The notes below the pieces were generated by a model. It was not told the DNA's origin, did not search any database, and was given only the letters and a program-made list of their open reading frames with translations. 64,000 nt of DNA. Origin: Sphingobium sp. EP60837. GTDB taxonomy: Bacteria; Pseudomonadota; Alphaproteobacteria; Sphingomonadales; Sphingomonadaceae. The DNA is taken from assembly GCF_001658005.1 (NCBI RefSeq), contig NZ_CP015989.1:62001-126000 (forward strand). Reading direction: 5' to 3'. The translations under genes were made by a program, and so were the position numbers. Below are positions 9,203 to 18,616 of the stretch, one piece after another (the first letter of the stretch is position 1; each line of letters opens with the position of its first letter).

Positions 9203-11458
9203 CTAGGAGGTGGCGAGCTTCTCAAGTCCCTCGTAATGAAGCGGTTCGAGGGTTTTGATCATCTCGAGCAGAAAAGTAACGTTCTTCTGTGTCTCGGCGA
9301 CCAAGGCCGGATCGAAGCCCTTGCCGGTCGGATGAGAGAGGTCGTTGGAGAATTTATAGATAGCGGTCTTTTTATGCGGATCGAATGTGGTGCTTTCCAG
9401 CTTGGCATAGACGCTATTCTCGAAAGGTCTGTGAAATTCGAGGAACGTCTCCAGCACTTTCCGCGCCACGTTCGGAATATGATAGGCTGCGAGAATGGTC
9501 CCGTCGGACTTGAAGTCATGCAGCAGCTTAAACAGAAAATTATATTCGCTCGGATGATCGAGTAGCAGTTTGTCGAGCGGCTGCAGGCACGCCTCGCGAC
9601 TGGTCTCCGACTCGCTACAGACGATCATGTAATAGGATTTCGTGCCAACCGATCTGGGAACGCTTTTCAGCCAGTTGAGCAGCAGTTTAAGAAAGTCGAA
9701 ATTGTGGGTCAGCAGGAAAATCTGCTTGGCATCCTTCACCGCGTTCTTGAGAAACGCGAAGGCCTGGTAGATTGACGCGGCATCCATGCTAGAAATCGGA
9801 TCGTCGATTACTACGATGCCCTCGACGAGATCGAAATCCTGATCGCCGAGCTGTACGATGAAATAGAGAAAGGCGATCGCGGTCTTTTCACCCTCGGACA
9901 GGCGTTTGGCAGCCTTGCCCCGCCGCAGCACGCGATATCCCTCGTTGCTGGATTCGAAGCGCAGGTCGGTGCGTCCCAGAAAATCGCGGAGCCGCTCAGT
10001 CATCTGCGCGCCGCCAGCATGTTCGCTCGAGACCTGCGCCTGCTTGGTTTCGTAGGAGACTCTGATCGCCGCAAGGCTGCGCGGGTCCGGCAGGTCGGAA
10101 GCACCATCGGTCAGGTTCGAGACGATCGCCTTTTGGGCTGCGATCCGCTGATCCAGATCACGCACCTGTACATCGATCGTCGACAGATAATGACGTTGGA
10201 TTTGCGCGCGGGCGTCGGCTTTCGCGGCATCGAACTCTGCCGACTTGCGATTGTGCCGCTCGACGAGCGCTGCGAGCATGGCGATTGCCGCTACCAATAA
10301 AGACAGGTCGATCAGGATCGTTGCCGAGCTCGCGGTGGACCGATTGAGCAGCTTGTCCTTGAGAAGCGCCGCGACGGCGTCCAGTTGGCCGACGACCTCG
10401 TCACGACGCCGCGTGATAACTTGGCACGCCGTCTCATATTCATCGCGAAGTTCAGCATAGAGCGCCGTTCTGGCAGGAAGCTCAAGCACCCCGAGCGCAT
10501 CCCGGAGCGCATGCACGACATTCAGCGCCGCCAGGATATCGGATTTCAGGTGCTGATCCTCGACACCGAAATGCTCAGCAAGCGCGGCCATCCGGGCCGG
10601 CGGCAGTTGCTGATCGCAGAATTCGCAATGTGCAGAGCCGTGGTCCCGGTGGAGGGCGACGCCCTGTTCGACCCAAACCGCGATCGCGGGTTCCTCGACC
10701 AAGCGGCGCAGCACGCCCGCTTGGGCGGTGCGGGCGAGTAGGGCCGAGACCAATCCGGGCAGAGCTGCAGCGATGTCGACGAATGGGCCCGCCGGAAGGA
10801 CCGGCCCGCCGCCGTAGCTGGCAAGCGTCGGGGACGTGATCACATCGAGCTGCTCCTGATGGACCGTCGCGCGATGCACTTCGAGCAGAGCATCGCTCAG
10901 AGGCGCCAGACCCCGCTCATTGGCGTAGGCGGCCTCGGCGTCGGGTTTGCGATAGCTGCGCAGGGTGCTGCCGCTCGTTGCCTCGCCAATGGTCTTGGCA
11001 ATCGCCGAGAAGACCTTACCTTTGTCACTATCGAGCTTGGTGATCGCTTTCTGCGCGACATCAATCGCCGCGCGCCGCTCGCCATGCAGTTTCTTCTCGG
11101 CGACGACGTCGTCCGCCAACGCCTTGTTGTCTTCGCCGATGATGAGGATGTGACGAAGCGGAGCGTGGAATTGGCCGATATTCGCCTCGACATAGTCCGA
11201 GTTGAATACGCGGACCTTGCGCGCGTATCGCTGTCCCTTCGCGAGCACCCCGGACTGGCTATCGATCGAGAATTGGAGGTCGGCATATTCGGCATGTTCG
11301 CCAGTTTCCAGGCAGCCGAACAGACGGGAAAGCGTCGTCTTTCCTGATCCGTTCTCGCCGTAGACGATGTTATATCGGCCAAATTCGGGCAGCTCAGCCG
11401 TCGGTGTGAAGTCGCCAAATACACCCAGCCCCTGGATGCGCTTTATCGCGGTTAGCAT
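9203..11458 (-). CDS. RloC/PrrC-like AAA ATPase, candidate anticodon nuclease
   Basis: 751 aa. An ABC/SMC-type head is split across the protein: Walker A YGENGSGKTT (residues 33-42), signature RLSEGEKTAIAFL (519-531), Walker B GIVVIDDP (547-554), H-loop LLTHNF (583-588). A CxxC (CEFC, 278-281) sits in the middle of helical sequence, as in the zinc hook of RloC. After the head comes a C-terminal region with Arg666-x3-Glu670 (ARKVLE) and His709 (NDLSHP). This matches the Arg-Glu-His layout of the PrrC/RloC tRNA anticodon nuclease, which cleaves tRNA at the wobble base when DNA restriction or damage is sensed. No restriction-modification genes lie beside it. Other AAA_13 proteins lack nuclease activity, so the enzymatic call is inference. 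Confidence 0.7.
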   Translation of the reverse strand: MLTAIKRIQGLGVFGDFTPTAELPEFGRYNIVYGENGSGKTTLSRLFGCLETGEHAEYADLQFSIDSQSGVLAKGQRYARKVRVFNSDYVEANIGQFHAPLRHILIIGEDNKALADDVVAEKKLHGERRAAIDVAQKAITKLDSDKGKVFSAIAKTIGEATSGSTLRSYRKPDAEAAYANERGLAPLSDALLEVHRATVHQEQLDVITSPTLASYGGGPVLPAGPFVDIAAALPGLVSALLARTAQAGVLRRLVEEPAIAVWVEQGVALHRDHGSAHCEFCDQQLPPARMAALAEHFGVEDQHLKSDILAALNVVHALRDALGVLELPARTALYAELRDEYETACQVITRRRDEVVGQLDAVAALLKDKLLNRSTASSATILIDLSLLVAAIAMLAALVERHNRKSAEFDAAKADARAQIQRHYLSTIDVQVRDLDQRIAAQKAIVSNLTDGASDLPDPRSLAAIRVSYETKQAQVSSEHAGGAQMTERLRDFLGRTDLRFESSNEGYRVLRRGKAAKRLSEGEKTAIAFLYFIVQLGDQDFDLVEGIVVIDDPISSMDAASIYQAFAFLKNAVKDAKQIFLLTHNFDFLKLLLNWLKSVPRSVGTKSYYMIVCSESETSREACLQPLDKLLLDHPSEYNFLFKLLHDFKSDGTILAAYHIPNVARKVLETFLEFHRPFENSVYAKLESTTFDPHKKTAIYKFSNDLSHPTGKGFDPALVAETQKNVTFLLEMIKTLEPLHYEGLEKLATS

Positions 11459-11921
11459 ATTGCGTCAGCGTCGTTTAGCCCGACCGGAACGTTGACGTCA
11501 GGAGATGACCCAAGGCAAAGCGACTGTGACGGCGCGAACCGGCGGCAGCCGCCGGCGATGACCTCGGAAATATGCATTCGTTCCCCCCACGCGACTCGGT
11601 CTGTCTACCAGACAGGCATCGTTTGGGTGCACGGTATTCTGGAAGGCGGTGCAAGCAAAGCCCAGGAGGGTCCAAGTGTCTCCCGTCGCGGGCATCCGCC
11701 CCCGCTTTAAGCTACACTACGCCGGCGGACACAGTCGGCTGAACGGCGACTAACGATCGACGGCCTCCCTTCGTTGAAAACCGCGAATTTGTGCCTGAAC
11801 CACCGGCAGGGGAAGGCCCTTTTAAAGCATGCCATCGTATCGCATCTGGTACGCGCTAATGCCGCTTTAATTGAGACATTCTCACCTAGTTTGTGCGATG
11901 TGGAGCCTCGGAGGCAACAGA
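11459..11921. other. 463-bp intergenic region between divergent defence genes
   Basis: It separates the minus-strand RloC-like gene from the plus-strand YhaO-like gene and must hold both promoters. I see no convincing open frame, hairpin or repeat in it. Confidence 0.5.
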
Positions 11922-13175
11922 TTGACTGAATTTTCTTTTGTTCATGCGGCTGATCTTCATCTCGATAGTCCTCTTCTAGGGCTGGCGGGCAAATCGGCTG
12001 AATATGCCGCGCGGGTGGAAGCGGCATCGCGCCAGGCGTTCGACAATCTAATTGCACTCGCTATCGACGAACGCTGCAGGTTCATGGTGCTGGCAGGTGA
12101 TATCTTTGACGGCGACCTGCGCAACTTCCAGACAGGCCTCTACTTCGTCGATGGCATGCGCAGCCTCGAAGAGGCTGGCATTGATGTCTTCATGGTGCTG
12201 GGAAACCACGACTCCGCCAATCGCTTCGCCGACAAGCTGGCCCTGTCAGGCAATGTCCATGTATTCCCGAAGGCGAAGCCAGCAACGCACGTTCTCGACG
12301 ATGTCAGGGTCGCGATCCACGGCCGCAGCTTTCCGCGTCCTGATGTCTCCGAGGACATCGCGCGGGCATATCCTCCGGCGACCGGGGCGCTGTTCAATAT
12401 CGGCGTTCTCCATACGGCCTGTGCGGGCAGCGAAGGTCATCACGCCCGCTATGCGCCCTGCACGCCAGAGCAGCTTACCAATCATGGCTATGACTATTGG
12501 GCGTTAGGCCACGTCCACGCCCATGCCGTGCTTGGCGAGCACCCGCACATCGTCTATCCCGGCAATCTTCAGGGCCGACACCCACGAGAGACGGGGCCCA
12601 AGGGCGCCGTCCTGGTCAAAGTCAATGACGGCAGAGTCACCAGCCTCGAGCATCGCGCGCTGGATGTGGTGCGCTGGGCGTCGATCACAGTTGATGTGTC
12701 GGGAACGAGCGAACACCCCGAACTACTGGATCTCATTCGCAGCCATATCGCCCAAGGCGCAGAGCAGGCCGACGGACGGCCTATTGCCCTGCGCCTCACA
12801 GTGACTGGAACGACACCGCTCCATTCCAGATTGATCCTCGAGCGCACCGCTTTCCGGGAGGACGTGGAAACACTGCTGGCAACGCTCTCGGATGACGTGT
12901 GGCTCGAAAAGCTGAGGTTGGAAACGGCCCATCCTGAAGCCCCGGACGCTGTCGATCCAACGGTGGCTGGAAAGCTTGATCAGGAAGTGACCCGCCTCAG
13001 CCAGGACAGCGCAATTGCGCAAGTTCTCGAAGCGCGGCTTGCCGAAATTCGGACGAAACTGCCCGCTGGCGCACATGCCGATGCATTCATTGAGCAGATG
13101 CGCGCCGAGATACCCGAACGCGCCGCAGCCCTTGCGCGCAGTCTAGTTAGCGAGGCTGGTCATGCGCCTGACTGA
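11922..13175 (+). CDS. yhaO: YhaO-like metallophosphoesterase (Mre11/SbcD-like)
   Basis: 417 aa from TTG 11922, preceded by GGAGG at 11910-11914 (7 nt spacing). The calcineurin-like phosphoesterase motifs are in order: FVHAADLHLDSPL (D-x-H), VLAGDIFDGD (GD), VLGNHDSANRF (GNHD), GVLHTACAG, and WALGHVHAHAVL (GHVH). This is the Mre11/SbcD nuclease layout, and the extended C-terminal part fits YhaO, which acts with a Rad50-like ATPase on DNA ends. It overlaps the following YhaN gene by 14 bp, as expected for a two-subunit complex. Confidence 0.85.
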   Translation: MTEFSFVHAADLHLDSPLLGLAGKSAEYAARVEAASRQAFDNLIALAIDERCRFMVLAGDIFDGDLRNFQTGLYFVDGMRSLEEAGIDVFMVLGNHDSANRFADKLALSGNVHVFPKAKPATHVLDDVRVAIHGRSFPRPDVSEDIARAYPPATGALFNIGVLHTACAGSEGHHARYAPCTPEQLTNHGYDYWALGHVHAHAVLGEHPHIVYPGNLQGRHPRETGPKGAVLVKVNDGRVTSLEHRALDVVRWASITVDVSGTSEHPELLDLIRSHIAQGAEQADGRPIALRLTVTGTTPLHSRLILERTAFREDVETLLATLSDDVWLEKLRLETAHPEAPDAVDPTVAGKLDQEVTRLSQDSAIAQVLEARLAEIRTKLPAGAHADAFIEQMRAEIPERAAALARSLVSEAGHAPD

Positions 13176-16100
13176 ACTCAGCCTTGAGAAATATGGCGGC
13201 TGCGCCAGTCGCGAGCTCGCCATTCCTGAAACAGCGGGCCTCACGGTGGTCTACGGTGCCAATGAAGCGGGCAAGAGCACCTGTCTCGAGGCGATTAGCG
13301 ACTTCCTGTTCTCGATCCCCAAGAATACTCAGCGCGGCAGTTTGTTCGGCTACGATGGCATGCGCATCGGGGCCACGATGTTGATGGCAGATGGTAGCAC
13401 GGTGACGCTCAAGCGCCGCAAGGGCAACGGCAAGACACTGGCTGACCTGTCTGGAACGGCGCTCGATGACACCGTCCTTGCGCCGGTGCTGGGTGCCATC
13501 ACACGGGAGCGGTTCGAAACACTCTTCGGTCTCAACCACGAAACCTTGCGCAATGGCGGGGAGCGATTGCTTCACGCCGATGGCGACATCGGGCGTCTGA
13601 TCGTCGAAGCAGGCGGCGGCTTGCGCACGCTGGTATCTCGCCTTGAAGGTATCGACGGCGAAGCGGACAAGCTTTTCGATACGAGGCGGTCGGCAAATCG
13701 TGTTTTCTACCAGCAGCTGACCGCATTCGAGGCAGCCGAAAAGACAGCACGCGGCGCGCAACTGACCCGGGAAACCTTTGAGCAGACGCGCAAGGCATCG
13801 CTCGCAGCCGGGGAAAAGCTCGAGGCCCTGCGCCTTGAGAGGCGCAGCCTCGGCGCATCGACGTCCCGGCTGGAGCGCGTCCTTCGCGTCGCGCCCCACT
13901 TGCGTCAGCTGGCCGGCCTGACACAGGATCTGGTCGGCTACGACGATGTCGCGTCCTTCCCGGGTGATTTCGCGGCCAAGATGCGGACTGCTCTGGACCA
14001 GCGCAACGGGGCTGAAACGCGGCTCGAGGGTGCGATCGAGCGGCGGGACCGCCTGAAGGCACGGCTTGATGCGCTGGTGGTGAACCCGGGCCTCAAAGCC
14101 GCCGAACAGCGGGTGCGTGATCTGGCTGAACGCGCCATTCACGTCAGCAAGGCCCGGTCCGATCGTGCCAATCGTCAGCGCGAGATTGATGGCGGCGAGG
14201 CTCAACTGGCGGCGCTGCGCCGGATGCTTGGTCTGCCAGCCGATGCGGACCTTGCGCCACTGATCCCGGACCAGTCTGCCCTCAATCTTGTGCGCTCGGC
14301 TGCCGACGAGATGGTGGAGCGCCGTCCAGGCCTAGCCTCTGCCAGAAAGCGCCTTGGCGAACTGGCGGCTTCGCTTGCGGCGATTGACGTTCGTTTGGAA
14401 GCGGCACGCCAGGCAGGGCATAATGCTCCGCCCGAGGCGTCATCATCCGCCTTTGCCAGCCTTGCGGCCCAGAAGTCAGCACACCAGGCACGTCAGCAAG
14501 CGCTGGATACGGACAGCGCAACATTGATCGGACGGCTCAAGGCGCTTGGCTTCGATACCATCGATGCGCTTGCCACCCTGGCATGCCCCAGCGTTGACGA
14601 TATTCGCAGTGAGCAGGCCGCGCGCGGGACATTGACTTCGCAGATCGAGGATCAGGCCAAACTGAGGCGGCAAGCCGAGCGCGACATTTCAGCCGGTGAG
14701 GCTGAGATTGGCTCGCTTCAGGCATCCGGGACCATTGCAAGTGATGCGTCACTTGCCGAAGCGCGCAGCCTGCGCGCCGATGCCTGGAGGCCAGTAAAGT
14801 CGGCATATGTCGCGGGACAGCTGCCCGATGACGCCACTGCTCGCCTAGCCGTTGCTGACGGTCTGGAAACGGCAATCGTGTCTGCGGACGAGCTTGCCGA
14901 TCGCCGCGCGGCAGAGGCAGAACGGGCTGCATCGCTCGCACTCGCGTTGCGGCGCGTCGCAGAGGCACGGACTGCGGTCACGGCGGCAGAGGCCGAGATG
15001 GCCGCGCTTGTCGCACAAGGCGAAGTGCGCATCGCGCAATGGGGGAACAGTTTTCCGCAAGTTCTGGTCAAACACCCGGAACTGGCGTCGCTGCTCCAAT
15101 TTGGTCAAGCCCGCCAACTGGTGCTGGAAGAATCGGAACGCTTGCGGAATTCGGCAAATGCGCTGGCATTGGAGGAGGCCCAGCTTGCGCCGGCCGCAGA
15201 GTTGCTCGAACGCATCGAACAGAGCCGCAAGCTCGATACCACACTGTCGTTCGCGGCCCGGGTCAGCGCGGTGCAAAACGCCATTTCCCGGCACGAACAA
15301 GCACATGCCGAATATCGCAGGGACACGCGGGACCGGGAGGACTTGGCGCGGCAGCACAAGCTGGTTGAGGCGGAAGTGCAACATTTGTCCGACGCACAGG
15401 CCGCCTGGGATGCGGCATGGCCTGCGGCAACAGGTGCGCTGGGTCTCAAACCCGACATTTCGCCGACAGACGCCAACAGTGCGGTCACCGAATGGGTTGG
15501 CGCACGCGGTGTGCTTTCGGCAATAGGGCAGGCCCGCCAGCGGCTCAAGCGCATGGACGAAGACGAGACGAGCCTTGCGAAGGATGTCCGCAGCCTCGCG
15601 ACCGAACTCGCCATCGAGATCGGCGAAGACTGTGTCGTTGCAGCGCAGATGCTGCTGGCCCGGTTTACCGACAACGCCACAGCGCAAACCCAATATGATG
15701 GTGTACTGCCCGACTTTGAGGAGGCGAAGGTCGAGGCCGACCAAGCGGAAGAGGCCCTCGGCACCGCTCGGGAGGAGCTGGCTACGCTTGCGGCTTCGGC
15801 AAAACTTGATGGCGGCGATGATGGGGCCCTTCTGGACGCAGCTTCACGGTGTGAAGCACGCACGGCTTTGTGCGATGAGATCGCTCTGGCGGAACGGACC
15901 GCGACGGACGTGGGCGACAAGCTTGATCTCGCTGCCTTTCGGGCGGAATGGGATGAACGCGACCTCGATGAGGTTCGCGCGGAACTAACCGAGCAGACAT
16001 CGCGTGCTAGCGAGATCGAGAGCGAAATTGAGGCAGCCATTCTCGCCGAGAAAGCCGCAAAGGACGACCTTGCTGCCTATCTGAGCCAGAGCGAGGTCAA

Positions 16101-16647
16101 TCACGCCGTTGCCGAACGCGAAGCGGCGGCAGCGCAGATGCATCTCGCCCTCGAGCGCTATCTCGAGTTATCAGTTGCGCGAGAATTGGTGACGTCGGCG
16201 ATGGCAACGATCCGCGCAGAACAGCAAGATCCGCTCATTGCGCGGGCAGGCGAACTGTTCACGGCAACGACACTCGGTGAATTCGCCGGAATCGAGACCG
16301 ATATCGATGACAAAGGCCATCCGGTCGTGGTTGGACGGCGAGCCAATGGCGGTATTGCTGCGGTCGCGACCATGAGCGACGGCACACGCGACCAGCTTTT
16401 CCTCGCCTTCCGGCTGGCAAGTCTTGAGAATTATGCCAGTGCGACGGAGCCGCTGCCCTTCATCGCGGACGACATTCTGGTGCATTTCGATGATGAGCGC
16501 AGCCGGTCAACGCTCGACCTGCTTGCCGAGTTCGGCAAGAGCAACCAGGTTCTGCTGTTCACACACCATCGCAGTGTCCGGGCGCTTGCTGAACCATTGG
16601 CTCGACAAGGCCTTGCCAATATCATCGATCTGGATCGTGCGGCATGA
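13162..16647 (+). CDS. yhaN: YhaN-like Rad50/SbcC-type ATPase
   Basis: 1161 aa from ATG 13162. The N-terminal head has Walker A VVYGANEAGKST near residue 30, and the C-terminal head has Walker B PFIADDILVHFDDERS followed by VLLFTHHRS. Between them lie about 900 residues dominated by Ala/Glu/Arg/Leu heptad-like sequence, that is, long coiled coils. Length and layout fit the AAA_27/YhaN family. With the overlapping YhaO phosphoesterase it should form an SbcCD-like complex that handles DNA ends or foreign DNA. I see no zinc-hook CxxC in the centre, which is usual for YhaN. Confidence 0.85.
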   Translation: MRLTELSLEKYGGCASRELAIPETAGLTVVYGANEAGKSTCLEAISDFLFSIPKNTQRGSLFGYDGMRIGATMLMADGSTVTLKRRKGNGKTLADLSGTALDDTVLAPVLGAITRERFETLFGLNHETLRNGGERLLHADGDIGRLIVEAGGGLRTLVSRLEGIDGEADKLFDTRRSANRVFYQQLTAFEAAEKTARGAQLTRETFEQTRKASLAAGEKLEALRLERRSLGASTSRLERVLRVAPHLRQLAGLTQDLVGYDDVASFPGDFAAKMRTALDQRNGAETRLEGAIERRDRLKARLDALVVNPGLKAAEQRVRDLAERAIHVSKARSDRANRQREIDGGEAQLAALRRMLGLPADADLAPLIPDQSALNLVRSAADEMVERRPGLASARKRLGELAASLAAIDVRLEAARQAGHNAPPEASSSAFASLAAQKSAHQARQQALDTDSATLIGRLKALGFDTIDALATLACPSVDDIRSEQAARGTLTSQIEDQAKLRRQAERDISAGEAEIGSLQASGTIASDASLAEARSLRADAWRPVKSAYVAGQLPDDATARLAVADGLETAIVSADELADRRAAEAERAASLALALRRVAEARTAVTAAEAEMAALVAQGEVRIAQWGNSFPQVLVKHPELASLLQFGQARQLVLEESERLRNSANALALEEAQLAPAAELLERIEQSRKLDTTLSFAARVSAVQNAISRHEQAHAEYRRDTRDREDLARQHKLVEAEVQHLSDAQAAWDAAWPAATGALGLKPDISPTDANSAVTEWVGARGVLSAIGQARQRLKRMDEDETSLAKDVRSLATELAIEIGEDCVVAAQMLLARFTDNATAQTQYDGVLPDFEEAKVEADQAEEALGTAREELATLAASAKLDGGDDGALLDAASRCEARTALCDEIALAERTATDVGDKLDLAAFRAEWDERDLDEVRAELTEQTSRASEIESEIEAAILAEKAAKDDLAAYLSQSEVNHAVAEREAAAAQMHLALERYLELSVARELVTSAMATIRAEQQDPLIARAGELFTATTLGEFAGIETDIDDKGHPVVVGRRANGGIAAVATMSDGTRDQLFLAFRLASLENYASATEPLPFIADDILVHFDDERSRSTLDLLAEFGKSNQVLLFTHHRSVRALAEPLARQGLANIIDLDRAA

Positions 16648-16681
16648 GGTCTGGGCGAACGAAGGCCGACCGTGACTCGCC

Positions 16682-18607
16682 TCAGCCGTCCCTTGGCTTG
16701 ATATGACTCACGCGCAGCGCGATCTCGACAGTGCCGAACCTCGCCAAGGGGCGAGGGCGCCGTCCGTCACCACCCTCGGCCTTCGCCACGAGCTCCGCCA
16801 GCGGGTCACCGGTCCGCAACCCGAGCACCATGTACGTGAGCCATTCTGCGAACGGGCGAGACGCAGGACCGACCAGGTCCGCCGGGATCTGGGCGGCGCT
16901 CGCAGCGTGATACCGCGCCAAATCCTCGACCAGTTGCGTCGGGATCATCGGCACTCCCCTGCCGAGTAGCCCGGGGCACTGGAACAGATAGAAGGACGAC
17001 CCGGTCTGGCGGATTAGGTCCCTCATCTGCGCAGGGTCCAGCTTGAAGGAATTGGCGAGGCCTTTCTCCGGGTGGGTGGTATCCTTGAGCCGCAGCCGCT
17101 TCGCCTGCACGAGCGTGGCGCGCTTGCCGAGCGGACGGCCATCGAGATACGGGTCCACGATCAGGCAGAGATCGGCGGAAAACGAGGGTAGCACCGCGTC
17201 GCCCTTCGGGTTCACCCCCGGCTTCCCCTCCTCCGACTTGTCGACCGGCCGATAGTTCAGTTCGATGCTCGTGCTTCGCGCCGAGCCGGTGGCCCTCGCC
17301 GTCGCCCGAAGACTGTCCCCCAAGTCCCGAATGCGGGAGGCGAGGTCGGAGAAGAAGCTGCGAAGCAGTCCCTCCTCTCCCTCCTCGCTGTGATCTCGAT
17401 ACTGCTGCGCGAACCTCCTCTCCTCACAGGCCACTGTCTGCTCGATGAGCAGTTCGAGGAGCCGGTCACCGATCCAGGTGTGCGGTTGTTCAGACGGAGT
17501 TGGGCTGAGACCGATGCTGAAAAGCCCGTCAGCGATGGTGCTCACACCCGGCGCGGGCCAGACGTCGTCACCAGCCGATTTGTCGAAGACCGCAAGACGC
17601 ACCATGTCGGCCCGGTACCCGACTTCTCGGTCTATGTGGTCGACGAGCGCCTCGACGAAAGCCACATCATCCGCCTCCACCAGTCGCGTGGCCGCGAAGA
17701 GCGCAAGATCTTGCTGCTGCGGCGGGCTGCGGCTGAGCAGCGCCTCGACGGCCGCCCGGCGCAAATCGGCGTCATCGCCGATGGCCTTGCGCAGACGCTG
17801 GACGTAGACCGCCCGCACGTCGGGACCTGAGGTGGAAAGCGCTCCGCCGAGGTCGAGGATCAGCCGCGCGACCCCTCTGACCGGGCCGTCGGACAGTATC
17901 TCCTCCCACGCCGCGTGCCGCATCGCCAGCGTGTCTTCGGTATCCCATTCACGCTTCTCGGGAACGGCTGTCTTGGTCACGTCGGCAAGCTCGACCTCAT
18001 CGCACAGGATCGCGAAGAGCTTGACCCACGGCGTCCAACCGAGCCCTTGAGCCGCCGCAGCGACAAGGACGGTCGGCACTAGGTCGTCGGGGAGTCCCTC
18101 CACGGCGGGGAACGCCCGCCTGGCCTGGTTCAGATCTCGGATCACCAAGGCGTTCACGTCAACGTTGCGATGCCAGCCGGCAAGCGCCCCTTGCGACGCT
18201 GCCTCAATGATCGCCTCGATCATGGCACCGGACTTCGCCATTTCGGGGAAGACCTTCAGGATGTCGCGATGGAGACCGTGCCTGGTTATCGCCACCAGCG
18301 CGATGTCGGCATCGAGTTCGCCCGGGCGCGACGAGAGGAGCGTCTGAAGCGCGATCGAAGCACCCGCATCATCACCGTACCGTTCTAGGGAGGTGGCCGC
18401 TGCCGCAGCCAATGTTGCGACCTCTGCAGCGTCCAGCTGCGCCATCACCTCAGGGAGTTGCAGCTCTCGCGCTACATCTTCGATCTCTTTTAGGTCGACG
18501 GAATCTGGCATCTCGATCCTGATCGCACGCCGACCATGCTTCCGGGTCGGATTGTAGCGATACAGGATGGCATAAATGGCCGGACAAGTTTCGAAGTTGG
18601 CGGTCAT
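16682..18607 (-). CDS. Unknown 641-aa protein with candidate QxK nuclease-like motif
   Basis: I do not recognise a named family. The first 370 residues are Ala/Leu-rich and helical, with repeat-like spacing (HEAT-like). Around residues 480-502 a hydrophobic strand with an Asp (FSADLCLIVDPYLDGR) is followed by a second strand ending TLVQAKR. A D...QxK arrangement is the variant active-site pattern of Mrr-type PD-(D/E)xK nucleases. It is the last gene of a four-gene minus-strand operon with a Gabija-like nuclease and helicase, 9 nt after the preceding stop. The nuclease idea is inference. The start (ATG 18607) has no strong ribosome-binding site. Confidence 0.6.
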   Translation of the reverse strand: MTANFETCPAIYAILYRYNPTRKHGRRAIRIEMPDSVDLKEIEDVARELQLPEVMAQLDAAEVATLAAAAATSLERYGDDAGASIALQTLLSSRPGELDADIALVAITRHGLHRDILKVFPEMAKSGAMIEAIIEAASQGALAGWHRNVDVNALVIRDLNQARRAFPAVEGLPDDLVPTVLVAAAAQGLGWTPWVKLFAILCDEVELADVTKTAVPEKREWDTEDTLAMRHAAWEEILSDGPVRGVARLILDLGGALSTSGPDVRAVYVQRLRKAIGDDADLRRAAVEALLSRSPPQQQDLALFAATRLVEADDVAFVEALVDHIDREVGYRADMVRLAVFDKSAGDDVWPAPGVSTIADGLFSIGLSPTPSEQPHTWIGDRLLELLIEQTVACEERRFAQQYRDHSEEGEEGLLRSFFSDLASRIRDLGDSLRATARATGSARSTSIELNYRPVDKSEEGKPGVNPKGDAVLPSFSADLCLIVDPYLDGRPLGKRATLVQAKRLRLKDTTHPEKGLANSFKLDPAQMRDLIRQTGSSFYLFQCPGLLGRGVPMIPTQLVEDLARYHAASAAQIPADLVGPASRPFAEWLTYMVLGLRTGDPLAELVAKAEGGDGRRPRPLARFGTVEIALRVSHIKPRDG

Positions 18608-18616
18608 CGGACGATC

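Noticed and set aside
11475..11710. Small frames in the 463-bp gap before yhaO
   Set aside because: No ribosome-binding site, no recognisable domain, and opposing frames of equal quality on both strands.
16703..18388. Plus-strand frames opposite the 641-aa gene
   Set aside because: They overlap a coherent minus-strand operon gene and show low-complexity Arg-rich sequence.
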